From Flavobacteriales bacterium UBA6772 (GTDB lineage: Bacteria; Bacteroidota; Bacteroidia; Flavobacteriales; Flavobacteriaceae), in contig CAJIYW010000006.1 in the NCBI GenBank assembly GCA_905181765.1, positions 62,001 through 126,000 of the forward strand: DNA of 64,000 nt. Reading direction: 5' to 3'. Of the stretch, positions 1 to 10,500 are shown piece after piece. The notes beneath the pieces are model-generated. The model saw only the letters and a program-made list of their open reading frames with translations. It was not told where the DNA came from and made no database searches. The first letter of the stretch is position 1; every line of letters begins with the position of its first letter. A program made the translations under genes and the position numbers.

Positions 1-2369
1 CTAAAATTAGTAGAGAATGTAGTTTACTTGGTAGAAGAGAAGTTTTAACCGGAAAAGCTAAATTTGGTATTTTTGGAGACGGAAAAGAAGTGCCACAATT
101 AGCCATGGCAAAAGCTTTTAAAAAGGGTGATTTTAGATCGGGATACTACAGAGATCAAACCTTTATGATGGCTATTGGTGAACTTACAGCACAACAATTT
201 TTTGCAGGCCTGTATGCTCATACAAATATAGAAATAGAACCAATGTCTGCTGGAAGGCAAATGGGTGGTCATTTCGCGACACACAGTCTAAACGAAGACG
301 GTAGCTGGAAAAACCTTACAGAGCAATACAATTCCAGCGCTGACATTTCTCCCACAGCTGCTCAAATGCCTCGTTTATTAGGTTTAGCGCAAGCATCTAA
401 AATTTACAGAAACGAAAAAAGTGTGCAGCATAAAACTAATTTTTCTAACAAAGGAAATGAAGTTGCCTGGGGAACTATTGGAAATGCAAGTACTAGTGAA
501 GGTTTGTTTTTTGAAACAATAAACGCAGCTGGTGTTCTGCAAGTTCCGATGATAATTAGCGTTTGGGATGATGAATACGGAATTTCCGTGCATGCTAAAC
601 ATCAAACTACAAAAGAAAGTATCTCTGAAGTCTTAAAGGGTTTTCAAAGAGAAAATGAAGCTAATGGGTATGAAATTATTGTAGTAGATGGTTGGGATTA
701 TGTACAATTAGTCGATATATATAATAAAGCAGCAATAATAGCTAGAGAACAACATGTACCCGTTTTAATTCATGTAAAAGAATTGACACAACCTCAAGGA
801 CATTCAACTTCTGGATCTCACGAAAGGTATAAAGGTAAAGAAAGACTGAAATGGGAAAAAGACTTTGATTGTGTAGAGAAAATGCGAGAATGGATTTTAG
901 ATTTTGAACTAGAAACAGACTCTGGAGAAACTTTACGCTTTGTAGATTCTGAAGAAGAAATACTAATTTTAGAGAAAGAAGCAAAAAAAACGGTAAACAC
1001 CGCAAAGAGAAATGCTTGGAATGCCTACAATAACGAACTAATAGGAGAAACAGCAATTGCTGTAAAATTATTAAATAGGGTTGCTGAAAAAAGTAAGAAC
1101 AAGGTTTTTATCACTAAATATAAAAATGATTTAGAGAAAAAAACAGAACCAATTATTAAAGATATTCTAATTGCTGCAAGAAAATCACTTCGTTATTTAA
1201 AAGAAGAAACATTTGCAGAAAAAAAAGAACTTCAAAATTTTATAAAAGCAACTGTTAAAAATGCTAATGTTGTATACTCTACTTATTTAATAAGTGAAAG
1301 CAAATACAGTGCCTTAAATATTGAAGAGAAAAAGCCTGTATATGCTCAAAATCAAAACTTAGTAGACGCAAGAGTTGTAATGAGAGATAATTTTGATGCT
1401 CTCTTAAAAAAACATCCAGAAGTTATTATTTTTGGTGAAGATGCAGGTTTCATTGGAGACGTAAACCAAGGTTTAGAGGGCCTACAAGAAAAATATGGTG
1501 ACATAAGAGTAGCAGATACAGGAATTCGAGAAGCAACCATAATTGGACAAGGAATTGGTTTAGCTATGCGTGGTTTAAGACCTATTGCAGAAATACAATA
1601 TTTAGATTACTTATTATACGCGCTTCAAATAATGAGTGATGATTTAGCAACACTTCATTACAGAACTTTTGGAAAGCAAAAAGCACCTTTAATTATTAGA
1701 ACACGTGGACACAGATTAGAAGGAATCTGGCATGCTGGATCTCCAATGGGAGGCATTATAAACAATATTCGTGGAATACATGTTTTAGTACCTAGAAATA
1801 TGACTAAAGCTGCAGGTTTTTACAACACACTTCTAGAAGGTGATGAACCGGCACTAGTTATAGAATGTCTAAATGGGTATCGTTTAAAAGAAGAACTCCC
1901 AGTAAACTTAGCAGAATTTAAAACTAAAATTGGCGTTGTAGAAACAGTAAAAGAAGGTACAGATATTACTATAGTTTCTTATGGTTCTACACTAAGAATT
2001 GTTCAAGAGACTTCTAAGGAACTGCAACAAGCAGGAATTAATATAGAAATTATTGATGCGCAAAGCTTATTGCCTTTTGACTTAAATGGTGATTGTGTAA
2101 AAAGTTTAGCAAAAACAAATAAACTTTTAGTAATTGATGAAGATGTTCCTGGTGGGGCATCTGCGTATCTTTTACAAGAAATTTTAGAAAAACAAAATGG
2201 TTATCAATATTTAGATAGCAAACCATGTACTTTAACAGCAAAAGCACACAGAACGGCATATGGGACAGATGGAGACTACTTCTCTAAACCTTCTGCAGAA
2301 GATGTTTTTGAAAAAGTATATGATATTATGCACGAATCTAATCCTGAAAAATACAAGAGTTTATATTAA
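1..2369 (+). CDS. Fused E1 alpha/beta 2-oxoacid dehydrogenase (5' end cut by window)
   Basis: Thiamine-diphosphate E1 component of a 2-oxoacid (probably branched-chain) dehydrogenase complex, with alpha and beta subunits in one chain. The frame is open from base 3, so the GTG at 90 is internal; about 788 residues are visible and perhaps 15 are missing against the roughly 800 usual in the family. The alpha half carries the TPP-binding region GTIGNASTSEGLFFETINAA (codons at about 474-533) followed by WDDEYGIS. The beta half begins near base 1365 with VVMRDNFDALLKKHPEVIIFGED and contains the transketolase-like pyrimidine domain and a C-terminal transketolase domain ending in ASAYLLQEIL. The fusion is common in Bacteroidota. 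Substrate preference cannot be read from sequence. A strong terminator follows at 2394, so this closes its transcription unit. Confidence 0.93.
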   Translation, partial: KISRECSLLGRREVLTGKAKFGIFGDGKEVPQLAMAKAFKKGDFRSGYYRDQTFMMAIGELTAQQFFAGLYAHTNIEIEPMSAGRQMGGHFATHSLNEDGSWKNLTEQYNSSADISPTAAQMPRLLGLAQASKIYRNEKSVQHKTNFSNKGNEVAWGTIGNASTSEGLFFETINAAGVLQVPMIISVWDDEYGISVHAKHQTTKESISEVLKGFQRENEANGYEIIVVDGWDYVQLVDIYNKAAIIAREQHVPVLIHVKELTQPQGHSTSGSHERYKGKERLKWEKDFDCVEKMREWILDFELETDSGETLRFVDSEEEILILEKEAKKTVNTAKRNAWNAYNNELIGETAIAVKLLNRVAEKSKNKVFITKYKNDLEKKTEPIIKDILIAARKSLRYLKEETFAEKKELQNFIKATVKNANVVYSTYLISESKYSALNIEEKKPVYAQNQNLVDARVVMRDNFDALLKKHPEVIIFGEDAGFIGDVNQGLEGLQEKYGDIRVADTGIREATIIGQGIGLAMRGLRPIAEIQYLDYLLYALQIMSDDLATLHYRTFGKQKAPLIIRTRGHRLEGIWHAGSPMGGIINNIRGIHVLVPRNMTKAAGFYNTLLEGDEPALVIECLNGYRLKEELPVNLAEFKTKIGVVETVKEGTDITIVSYGSTLRIVQETSKELQQAGINIEIIDAQSLLPFDLNGDCVKSLAKTNKLLVIDEDVPGGASAYLLQEILEKQNGYQYLDSKPCTLTAKAHRTAYGTDGDYFSKPSAEDVFEKVYDIMHESNPEKYKSLY

Positions 2370-2393
2370 AACATCTTTCTTGTAATTATTTAA

Positions 2394-2429
2394 ATGCTCA
2401 AAAATCTAAGATTTTTGAGCATTTTTTTT
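2394..2429 (+). terminator. Rho-independent terminator of the E1 gene
   Basis: A 13-base-pair perfect stem (2394-2406 with 2410-2422), a three-base loop TAA, then an uninterrupted T run to 2429. It lies 25 bases after the E1 stop codon. Confidence 0.9.
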
Positions 2430-2499
2430 AACATATTAAACGTAATTATTCAATTGGTTTTTAATATTTTAGTTCCATCAATTTATAAAAAATTAGGAT

Positions 2500-4925
2500 A
2501 TGAAAAAATTACTATTATATGCAATTATTTTTGTTTTTTTCCTTCCAATAGAAACTTCAGCGCAAAGAAAAAAAGAAAGAAATAAAAAAGGAGAGGAAAC
2601 TGCTAATACTGTTAAAAAAAGTAAAGCTATTAAATATGCTGACTTTGTAAATGAAGACACAAAAACCGATGAAGGCTTATTTAAAGTGCATGAGAATAAA
2701 GAAAAATTCATCTATGAAATCCCCAAGTCTTACTTAGGAAAAGAAATGTTATTAGTAACTAGAATTAAAGAACTTCCTGCTGGTTTAGGAGGAGGCTATG
2801 TAAATGCTGGATCTAAAATTAATACCCAAGTTATTGTCTGGGAACAATATAAAAACAAGGTACTTCTAAAAGTAAAATCTTACAATGCTATAGCAAATGA
2901 CTCTTTACCAATTTATAAATCTGTTAAGGCAAATAACTTAGAACCTATCATTTACGCTTTCGATATAAAATCTCAAAACATAGATTCTACCGCTGTGCTA
3001 GTAGACGTTACAAAATTATTTTCTACCGATGTAAAAGCAATTACAGCACTACCAACTTTTTATAGAAAAACATATAAAGTAAAAAAATTAGATACATCTC
3101 GAAGCTTTATCAATAGTATAAAAAGTTATCCAAAAAACATTGAAGTTGTGCAAGATTTCACTTTTGAGTCGGATACACCACCCAGTAATAAAAGTACAAA
3201 TACCATTACTATTCGCATTAATCAATCTATGATTTTGTTACCAGAGAACCCAATGATGTCTAGAGTTTATGATAAAAGAGTTGGTTATTTCTCTTTAGGC
3301 AATATTGATTATAATTCTGAAGCCTTAAAAGCAGATAGCAAAAGATATATTAAACGCTGGCGCCTTGAACCAAAAGATGAAGCAGCCTATAATCGGGGCG
3401 AATTGGTTGAACCTAAAAAACCTATTATCTATTATTTAGACCCTGCTACCCCTAAAAAATTAAGAAAGTATATAAAACAAGGTGTAGACGATTGGCAAAA
3501 AGTTTTTGAAACAGCTGGTTTTAAAAATGCGATTATGGCAAAAATGCCCCCAACCAATGAAGAAGACCCAGAGTTTAGCATGGAAGATGTGCGATACTCT
3601 TCTATTAGGTATGTAGCAAGCACAACTAGAAATGCGGTTGGACCATCTGTATCAGATCCCTAGATCTGGGGAGATTTTAGAAAGTGATATTATTTGGTAT
3701 CATAACCATTTACGTTCTTACAGGAATAGATATTTATTAGAAACTGGTGCTGCAAATCCATCTGCAAGAACCTTAAACACCACCGATGAAGAGATTGGAG
3801 ATATGATGCGTATGGTTATTGCACATGAAGTTGGCCATGCTTTAGGTTTACCTCACAATATGGCAGCTAGTTTTGCATACCCAACCGATTCTTTACGTTC
3901 CGGAAGTTTTACACAAAAAAACGGTATTGCTGCTACAATTATGGATTACGCTAGATATAATTACGTTGCACAACCGGGCGATAAAAATATTCGTTTTATA
4001 AGACAATTGGGACCATATGACCATTATGCAATCAACTGGGGGTATCGAAAAATAGCAAATACAAATAAGCCCGATGATGAAGTGAAAATATTAAATAAAT
4101 GGATTGAAGATAAAGCAGACAATCCTAGTTTATAGATTTGGTGGACAACGTTTTGACCCTTCTGCACAAACCGAAGGAATAGGAAATGACCAAGTAAAAT
4201 CTAGTACATATGGAATAAAAAACCTAAAAATTGTTGCCAAGAACTTACCAAAGTGGACTTCTGACCAAACTAACAATTATGAGGATTTAAGTGAATTATA
4301 CGGCGAATTATTAAGTGTTTGGAGCAGATATGTTGGTCACGTAGCAGGAAATATTGGCGGGGTTTACGAGTTTAATAAAAAACCATCGCAGATAGGAGAA
4401 ATCTATATACCTACTTCAAAAGCAAAACAAAAAGAGTCCTTAAATTGGTTACAAACAAATGTTTTTCAAACTCAAAATTGGTTGTTAGATAAACATATTT
4501 TAAACAAAATTGATGAAGCTGGATACAGTGAGATACTAACAAAGTACCAAAACCGATTTTTGAGAATATTACTAAATACTAAAACTTTAAAAAGGCTTAT
4601 TGATGCAGAAGTTATTCAAGAAAACCATTATGCCGCAATAGATATGGTTGGCGACTTAAGAAGAGGAATTTTCTCTGAGACAAGGACTATTAAAAATGTT
4701 GATCTTCATCGAAGAAACCTTCAAAAATCTTTTATCAACAGATTGTCTAGTTTAATGAAAGATGTTTCGATTCAGAATACAGATATTCCTTCAATTATTC
4801 GTGGTGAATTAACCACATTAAAACATCAATTAAATGCGGCAAGTAAAAAAACAGTAAATAAAATAACAAAGTATCATTACAAAGATTCTGTTATTCTCAT
4901 TAACAATATTTTGGACCCAAAATAA
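2500..4925 (+). CDS. Secreted zinc-dependent metalloprotease (DUF5117/DUF5118/DUF4953 type), two frameshifts
   Basis: One gene of about 807 residues now lying in three successive frames. The N-terminus is a signal peptide (MKKLLLYAIIFVFFLPIETS then AQ). The middle segment has the metzincin-like zinc motif HEVGHALGLPHN (about 3823-3858), with Glu as general base. The order, an N-terminal DUF5118/5117-like part and then the catalytic DUF4953 part, matches a Bacteroidota family of exported proteases whose substrates are mostly unknown. The first break is at a CCC run at 3658-3660: removing one C restores SDPRSGEILESD. The second is near 4120-4135, where reading resumes at VYRFGGQRFDP. Both are single extra bases, so I treat them as sequence errors. 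True decay cannot be excluded without reads. Confidence 0.85.
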
Positions 4926-4965
4926 GAGAACTCTACTCTACTTAAAAAAGGATAGATTCTCCTAT

Positions 4966-6237
4966 TTATCTTTTAAGTATAGTATTCCCTATTGCGCACT
5001 CTAAACAACGTTTAGGTGCGCAATAATTATTTTTAAGTTCCAATAAAGCCTGTGTATCGAAAGCGTTCTTAGAACTTACTCCAATTTCCGAGAATTTCGA
5101 AATGATGCTATTTTTCTCTGGCTTCATCTTTTTAAGAAGTACTAAAAAAAATTCTTCATGCACTTCTCCTCTACTTTTTTGGTACAAAAATTTTAATGGA
5201 ATTATCGTATTAATAATTAACAAATCGACAAATGAAGTTGTAATTTTTTTTGGTGATTTTTTTGATATGGAGTCGAAATTATAATGTGTTTGCCAAAAGG
5301 GATTTACAACAACAGTAAATAATTCATAAAACTCCTCTAAGTTGTCTATCGCTATCAATTTAGAAAACAGGTTTTGGTGTTTATGAAATAGCGCGACTAA
5401 CTGAGCTATTCTAATAGTTGGAAAATTATTAGGTCGCATTCTGAAAAAAGAAAATTCGTTTTTAGGAATGTGATTTAACTTAAACTTATGTTTTAAATAA
5501 TCATATTCCTTTCTTAATTCTTTCTGATAATCGTCTTCAGTCTCCTCCTCTAAAAAACCTGCCTGACCAAAGAGTAAAGCAGCAAGCTGATTTGTATGAA
5601 AACTGAGTTTCTTAATTACAGAATAGTCTACAGACTGTGCCAATCTTAAAAAAGAGTTGCCATTTACTTTTAACCCAAAATTCTTTATTAATAATTGAAA
5701 CAAAACTGCTTCAAAATTATTATTTTCTTGTTGTAATAAAGTATTTATTTCCTCAGATTTTCTTTCAAGGCGGTCAAAAAATAAACGTTCTTTCCAATTA
5801 TTAAAAATAAATTTATCAACCGTAGAAATAGCATTTTTGCAAGGAAGCCAAGTAGTTGGTGCTAAAAATAAATTTTTATACTTATTTAAAACAGTTTCAT
5901 CAATAAAATTTTTTAAAACCAAAGTTGGGATTGGCTTATTATTTTTCATAAAAATAGCAACGTCATTCTCCCAAACTACATGCAAAATAACTGCATCATA
6001 ATTTAAATCTTTTTCATGGTTATGCAAATACCAATCTGAGGCCTTTAAATGAATTTCTACATTTCCTATCCAAGTTTGTCCATCAATTTTTAATTGTGCA
6101 TTTAAAAAATCTGGTCCAGCATTTTTATTATGTAAACCGGACTTTATAATTGATAAATGCTCATTACCTGTTGTCTTAAAATCTACCTTTGAAAACATTT
6201 TGTACAGCCATACATAATGCAAAAAATCTTCATTCAT
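4966..6237 (-). CDS. DUF2851 family protein
   Basis: A roughly 423-residue protein recognised as DUF2851, a family conserved in Bacteroidota with no established function. The start MNEDFLHYVWLYKMFSKVDF at 6237 resembles other members; an ATG five codons upstream (6252) is also possible. The body has the family's early segment GPDFLNAQLKIDGQTWIGNV and a C-terminal Cys-rich piece, CAPKRCLECAIGN, which could bind a metal (inference). It converges on the metalloprotease with a 40-base gap holding an imperfect hairpin. Confidence 0.85.
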   Translation of the reverse strand: MNEDFLHYVWLYKMFSKVDFKTTGNEHLSIIKSGLHNKNAGPDFLNAQLKIDGQTWIGNVEIHLKASDWYLHNHEKDLNYDAVILHVVWENDVAIFMKNNKPIPTLVLKNFIDETVLNKYKNLFLAPTTWLPCKNAISTVDKFIFNNWKERLFFDRLERKSEEINTLLQQENNNFEAVLFQLLIKNFGLKVNGNSFLRLAQSVDYSVIKKLSFHTNQLAALLFGQAGFLEEETEDDYQKELRKEYDYLKHKFKLNHIPKNEFSFFRMRPNNFPTIRIAQLVALFHKHQNLFSKLIAIDNLEEFYELFTVVVNPFWQTHYNFDSISKKSPKKITTSFVDLLIINTIIPLKFLYQKSRGEVHEEFFLVLLKKMKPEKNSIISKFSEIGVSSKNAFDTQALLELKNNYCAPKRCLECAIGNTILKR

Positions 6238-6297
6238 GCTTTTTATTTTCAATGTACAAAAAAATTGATACTTCTATAAATTTATATAATTACCACA

Positions 6298-6330
6298 TTG
6301 ATATTAAACAATAATATTGCACTATTTTTG
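6298..6330 (+). promoter_or_regulatory. Bacteroidota-type promoter for the nitroreductase
   Basis: A TTG at 6298-6300 (-33 type) and TATTTTTG at 6323-6330 (-7 type, TAnnTTTG) separated by 22 bases. Transcription would begin near 6337, downstream of the first in-frame start but upstream of the ATG at 6349, which decides that start. Confidence 0.65.
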
Positions 6331-6348
6331 CATTTCAAAATAAGAATA

Positions 6349-6981
6349 ATGAATATTATAGATAGTTTAAAATGGCGCTATGCTGTTAAAAAATTTGATA
6401 CGAACAAAGATCTTTCAGAGATACAAATAGAAACTTTAAAAGAAGCCTTTAATTTAACAGCTACATCTTACGGCTTGCAGCCATTAAAATTAGTGATAAT
6501 TAAAAATAAAAAAATTCAAGAAAAACTTGTACCGTTCTCATGGAATCAACAACAGATTTTGCAAGCATCTCATTTATTAGTAATATGTATAAAAGATAAT
6601 TATACAACTAAAGAAGTAGAAAACTACTTTAATTTAGTGCAAAAAATTAGAAATACACCTGATGAAGTTATCAATCCATTTAAAAAGTTTTTAACTGCAG
6701 AAATTGCAAAAAAAACACAAGAAGAATTATATGTTTCAAATAAAAATCAAGCCTATATTGCGCTTGGAAATTTATTAACAGTTTGTGCTTTACAGGAGAT
6801 AGATTCTTGTCCAATGGAAGGTTTTACACCAGATAAATATGATGAAATTTTAGACCTAACAAAAGACAATTTAAAATCCGTATTAGTTTTACCTGTAGGC
6901 TTTAGAGCATCAGATGATTATATGAAAGATTTAACAAAAGTGAGGAAAAATATTTCTGATAGCATCATTGAAATTTCTTGA
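6349..6981 (+). CDS. NAD(P)H-dependent nitroreductase-family oxidoreductase
   Basis: A 210-residue FMN-dependent nitroreductase-fold protein, typical in length for NfsB/YfkO-like enzymes, which reduce nitro compounds or quinones with NAD(P)H. The start MNIIDSLKWRYAVKKFD is classic: the RYAVKKFD stretch contributes to FMN phosphate binding. Later segments (QAYIALGNLLTVCALQEIDS, then PMEGFTPDKYDEIL) match the conserved core and the C-terminal cofactor-binding region. I choose ATG 6349 over 6298 because the promoter's -7 element lies between them and the shorter product matches the family. It stands alone, with opposite-strand DUF2851 upstream and its own promoter. The physiological substrate is not deducible. 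Confidence 0.88.
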   Translation: MNIIDSLKWRYAVKKFDTNKDLSEIQIETLKEAFNLTATSYGLQPLKLVIIKNKKIQEKLVPFSWNQQQILQASHLLVICIKDNYTTKEVENYFNLVQKIRNTPDEVINPFKKFLTAEIAKKTQEELYVSNKNQAYIALGNLLTVCALQEIDSCPMEGFTPDKYDEILDLTKDNLKSVLVLPVGFRASDDYMKDLTKVRKNISDSIIEIS

Positions 6982-7091
6982 TTTGTAATTTTCACTTTTC
7001 GACTTTATTTGAAAGGTATTTCAATCCTGTTTAGAACTAAATTGAAAACTTCAAATACCTATTAAACCTTTTAGCTAGAAACATAAAATCG

Positions 7092-7099
7092 TATTTTTG
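7092..7099 (+). promoter_or_regulatory. -7 promoter element upstream of pepD
   Basis: TATTTTTG, a match to TAnnTTTG, 22 bases before the pepD ATG. No good TTTG -33 box is visible at the expected distance, so support is partial. Confidence 0.55.
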
Positions 7100-7121
7100 A
7101 AACGAATAAAAAAAACAAAAA

Positions 7122-8582
7122 ATGAGTACATCAGTAAGGAATTTAGAACCAAAAGAAGTTTGGAATATGTTTGCAGATTTAAATGCAGTTCCTCGTCCTT
7201 CAAAAAAAGAAGAACGTGTTATTCAATTTATGGTAGATTTTGGTAAAAAACTAAATTTAGAAACATTTGTAGATAAAGTTGGTAATGTTATTATTACTAA
7301 ACCTGCAACAAAAGGTTTAGAAAATAGAAAAACAGTAGTTTTACAAAGTCACTTAGACATGGTGCATCAAAAAAATTCAGATACTATTTTTAATTTTGAG
7401 AAAGAAGGAATTAAAATGTTAATCCAAGGAGACTGGGTTACTGCAGATGGTACAACTTTAGGCGCAGATAATGGTTTAGGAGTTGCTTCAATAATGGCTG
7501 TTTTAGCTTCAACAGAAATTGAACACCCCAATCTAGAAGCTCTCTTTACGATAGATGAAGAAACGGGTATGACTGGTGCAATGGGTTTAGAAGGTGGAGT
7601 TTTAAAGGGTGAAATTTTGTTAAACTTAGACACAGAAGAAGATGATGAAATTGGAATGGGCTGTGCTGGAGGAATTGATGTAACTGCCATAAGAACATAT
7701 AGCGAAGAGCTAGTACCTGAGACAGCAACTGCTTTTACTATTTCTGTAAAAGGTTTAAATGGTGGTCACTCTGGAATGGATATTATTAAAGGTTTAGGAA
7801 ATGCTAATAAAATAATGAATCGTTTATTATTTGAAGGCGCTACGAACTACGGTTTAAAAATCTCTGAAGTTAATGGAGGTAGTTTACGAAATGCAATTCC
7901 AAGAGAAAGTTTTGCTTTAGTTACCATAGATACTGCTTCTAAAGAATTTTTCTTATTGAAAACAGGTGGACTTATCAACAACATAAAAGAAGAGTTTTCA
8001 ACAATAGAAAGTAACTTAATAATAGAGATTCAAGAAACTCAACTTCCAGAAAAGGTAATGGAGATAGGAGTGCAAGAAGGATTTTTAAAATCTATTTACG
8101 CTGCTTTTAATGGAGTATATAGAATGAGCCCAGATATAGAAAACTTAGTAGAAACGTCTAACAATATTGCTAGAGTTATTGTAAAATCTGGCCAAATTAA
8201 AATTGAATGTTTAACACGTTCATCATCTGAAACTAACAAAATTGACTTAGCAAATTCATTGAAATCTGCTTTTGAATTGTCTGGTTTTGACGTTGAGCTT
8301 TCAGGCGAGTATCCAGGTTGGCAGCCGAATGTAAATTCAGAAATACTAGATATTGTATCTAACTTATATGAGAACTTACATGGAGAAAAAGCAAAAGTTG
8401 AAGCTTGCCATGCAGGTTTAGAATGCGGTATTCTGGGACAGAACTACCCCGAAATAGATATGGTTTCCTTTGGACCAACTATAAGAGGTGCACATTCACC
8501 TGATGAACGCGCAAGTATTTCATCAACTAAAAAATTCTGGAGCTTCTTAATAGAAATATTAAAAAATATTCCCAAAAAATAA
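7122..8582 (+). CDS. pepD: Aminoacyl-histidine dipeptidase (M20C, PepD-like)
   Basis: A cytosolic dizinc peptidase of family M20C that cleaves Xaa-His and related dipeptides. It has 486 residues, full length for the family. Visible active-site landmarks: the zinc His in VVLQSHLDMVHQKN, the bridging Asp in GTTLGADNGLGVA, the catalytic Glu pair in FTIDEETGMTGAMGLEGG, Asp in LLNLDTEEDDEIGMGCAGG, and the C-terminal His in GPTIRGAHSPDERASIS. The lid domain lies between about residues 200 and 390. It sits alone behind its own -7 element and is intact, unlike many neighbours. Confidence 0.95.
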   Translation: MSTSVRNLEPKEVWNMFADLNAVPRPSKKEERVIQFMVDFGKKLNLETFVDKVGNVIITKPATKGLENRKTVVLQSHLDMVHQKNSDTIFNFEKEGIKMLIQGDWVTADGTTLGADNGLGVASIMAVLASTEIEHPNLEALFTIDEETGMTGAMGLEGGVLKGEILLNLDTEEDDEIGMGCAGGIDVTAIRTYSEELVPETATAFTISVKGLNGGHSGMDIIKGLGNANKIMNRLLFEGATNYGLKISEVNGGSLRNAIPRESFALVTIDTASKEFFLLKTGGLINNIKEEFSTIESNLIIEIQETQLPEKVMEIGVQEGFLKSIYAAFNGVYRMSPDIENLVETSNNIARVIVKSGQIKIECLTRSSSETNKIDLANSLKSAFELSGFDVELSGEYPGWQPNVNSEILDIVSNLYENLHGEKAKVEACHAGLECGILGQNYPEIDMVSFGPTIRGAHSPDERASISSTKKFWSFLIEILKNIPKK

Positions 8583-8850
8583 ATAATACTGTTATCGAAA
8601 ACATCCATCAAAGTAAGTTAGTAAAAAATGCTTTCGACATCGCCTTCTAATTATAGTTTTGTAATTAAAAATATTAGAAATTCATTTATTTAAGTGGCTT
8701 TTTTAAATTCTGATTATTAAAAAAAATGAATAAAACAGGTTTAAACTCCTTAATAACAGAAATTTTTGCTTTTGTGTTTTTGTTAACATCTTTCACTTCT
8801 TAAAAAGATAATTAATTGTAAATTTACCTCGTAAAAATCCTCTGATATTA

Positions 8851-9614
8851 ATGGGAAAAATAATTGCAATAGCAAATCAAAAAGGTGGAGTTGGTAAAAC
8901 TACCACAAGTATAAACTTAGCAGCTTCTTTAGGAGTTTTAGAGAAAAAAGTACTATTAATTGATGCTGACCCGCAAGCAAACGCTTCTTCTGGCTTAGGA
9001 ATTGACGTTGATGCAGTAGAAGGTGGAACCTATCATGTTTTAGAACATTCTCTTTCTGCAAAGGATGCAATTGTAAAAACGGCATCACCCAATGTAGATA
9101 TAATTCCAGCAAATATAGATTTAGTAGCTATTGAGATAGAATTAGTAGACAAAGAAGATAGAGAATATATGCTAAAAAGAGCATTAGTTAATATTACAGA
9201 TGATTATGATTATATTTTAATTGATTGTGCACCATCTTTAGGATTGATAACACTAAACTCTTTAGTTGCAGCAGACTCTGTAATTGTTCCAATTCAATGT
9301 GAATATTTTGCCTTAGAAGGTTTAGGTAAATTATTAAATACTATAAAAAGTATTCAAAATATTCATAATACAGATTAGATATTGAAGGACTATTATTAAC
9401 CATGTTTGATTCTCGATTGCGTCTTTCTAACCAAGTCGTAGATGAAGTTAGAAAGCATTTTCATTCAATGGTTTTTGAAACTATTATTAGAAGGAATACT
9501 CGTCTGGGAGAGGCTCCAAGTTATGGTGAAAGCATTATTGCCTATGATGCGACTAGTAAAGGAGCAATAAATTACTTAAATTTAGCTCAAGAATTAATAA
9601 AAAAGAATTCGTAA
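8851..9614 (+). CDS. parA: Chromosome-partitioning ATPase ParA/Soj (one frameshift)
   Basis: A deviant Walker-A ATPase that works with ParB in chromosome segregation. The N-terminus has NQKGGVGKTTTSINLAASLG (P-loop with the signature lysine), then LLIDADPQA (Walker A') and YILIDCAPSLGLIT (Walker B). The frame breaks near 9376, where GATTAGAT should read GATTTAGAT; restoring one T gives the continuation DIEGLLLTMFDSRLRLSNQV and a 254-residue protein, the usual length. The gene is expected to be essential or nearly so, which argues for a sequencing deletion. parB starts one base after the stop. Confidence 0.92.
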
Positions 9615-9615
9615 A

Positions 9616-10500
9616 ATGGCAAAAGCAACCAGAAAACAAGCTTTAGGTAGAGGATTATCTGCTTTACTTAAAGATACTCCAAATATTAACGCTGCATACA
9701 GATAAAAATGCAGCAAAATTAGTGGGTAGCATCATAGAATTAGATTAGATGCTATTGAAGTAAACCCTTTTCAGCCAAGAACTTATTTTGACGAAGAAGC
9801 TTTAAGAGAGTTAGCTAATTCTATTAAAGAGCTTGGTGTAATTCAACCAATTACGGTAAGAAAATTAGAAGGAAATAAATTTCAGTTAGTTTCTGGAGAG
9901 CGCAGATTTAGAGCTTCTAAATTAATAGGTAATAAAACAGTACCTGCATATATTAGATTAGCGAATGACCAAGAAATGCTAGAAATGGCCTTGGTAGAAA
10001 ACATTCAGCGTAAAAATCTAGATCCAATAGAGGTAGCACTTTCTTACCAACGTTTAATTGATGAAATTCAATTAACGCAAGAAAACTTGAGTATTAGAGT
10101 AGGAAAAAAACGCTCTACAGTAACAAATTATTTACGTCTATTAAAACTAGATCCTATTTTACAAACAGGAATGAGAGATGGTTTTATATCTATGGGACAT
10201 GGTAGAGCAATGATTAATGTAAATGATTCGGAAGATCAACTAGCTATCTATGAAAAGATATTACGAGAAAAACTATCTGTTAGACAAACTGAAGATTTAG
10301 TTAAGAATTTAAAATCAGGAACGATTGCAAAACCGAAGAAAAAAATGGTGCCTGCTTTCGTGAAAAATAGTTTAAAAGATATAAATGACTACTTTGGTCA
10401 TAAGGTAGATGTTACTTTAAATGCAAATGGAAAAGGGAAAATATCTATTCCTTTTCATTCTGAAGAAGATTTTAACCGCATAAAAAACTTACTAAAATAA
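9616..10500 (+). CDS. parB: ParB/Spo0J partition protein (two compensating frameshifts)
   Basis: A DNA-binding CTPase that loads at parS sites and partners ParA. The start MAKATRKQALGRGLSALLKD is the typical ParB N-terminus. The ParB/Srx domain has PFQPRTYFDEEALRELANSI and the CTP-binding motif SGERRFRASKLIG; the helix-turn-helix region follows with ENLSIRVGKKRSTVTNYLRL. An extra base near 9697-9702 and a missing T near 9746 (again GATTAGAT for GATTTAGAT) cancel, so the end frame equals the start frame and the product is about 294 residues. No consensus parS palindrome was seen in this window. Confidence 0.92.

Noticed and set aside
742..1056. 104-codon reverse frame inside the E1 gene
   Set aside because: Leu/Phe-rich shadow of a real gene with no start context or family likeness; the same applies to the long reverse frames at 7367-7690, 22520-22930 and 36812-37138.
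3655..4135. Programmed ribosomal frameshifting in the metalloprotease
   Set aside because: No slippery heptamer with downstream structure is seen; the same kind of indel occurs across unrelated genes, which suits sequence error.
4939..4979. TACTTAAAA/TTTTAAGTA hairpin between the metalloprotease and DUF2851 genes
   Set aside because: It could be a bidirectional terminator, but the inner stem is imperfect and it covers the DUF2851 stop; support is too weak.
7009..7024. TTGAAA-ggta-TTTCAA hairpin and a nearby AGGTATTT repeat after the nitroreductase gene
   Set aside because: A short AT-rich stem without a T run; chance pairing is likely in such DNA.
8583..8850. 268-base gap before parA as an origin region
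   Set aside because: No DnaA boxes, dnaA gene or parS were recognised; the gap is simply AT-rich.
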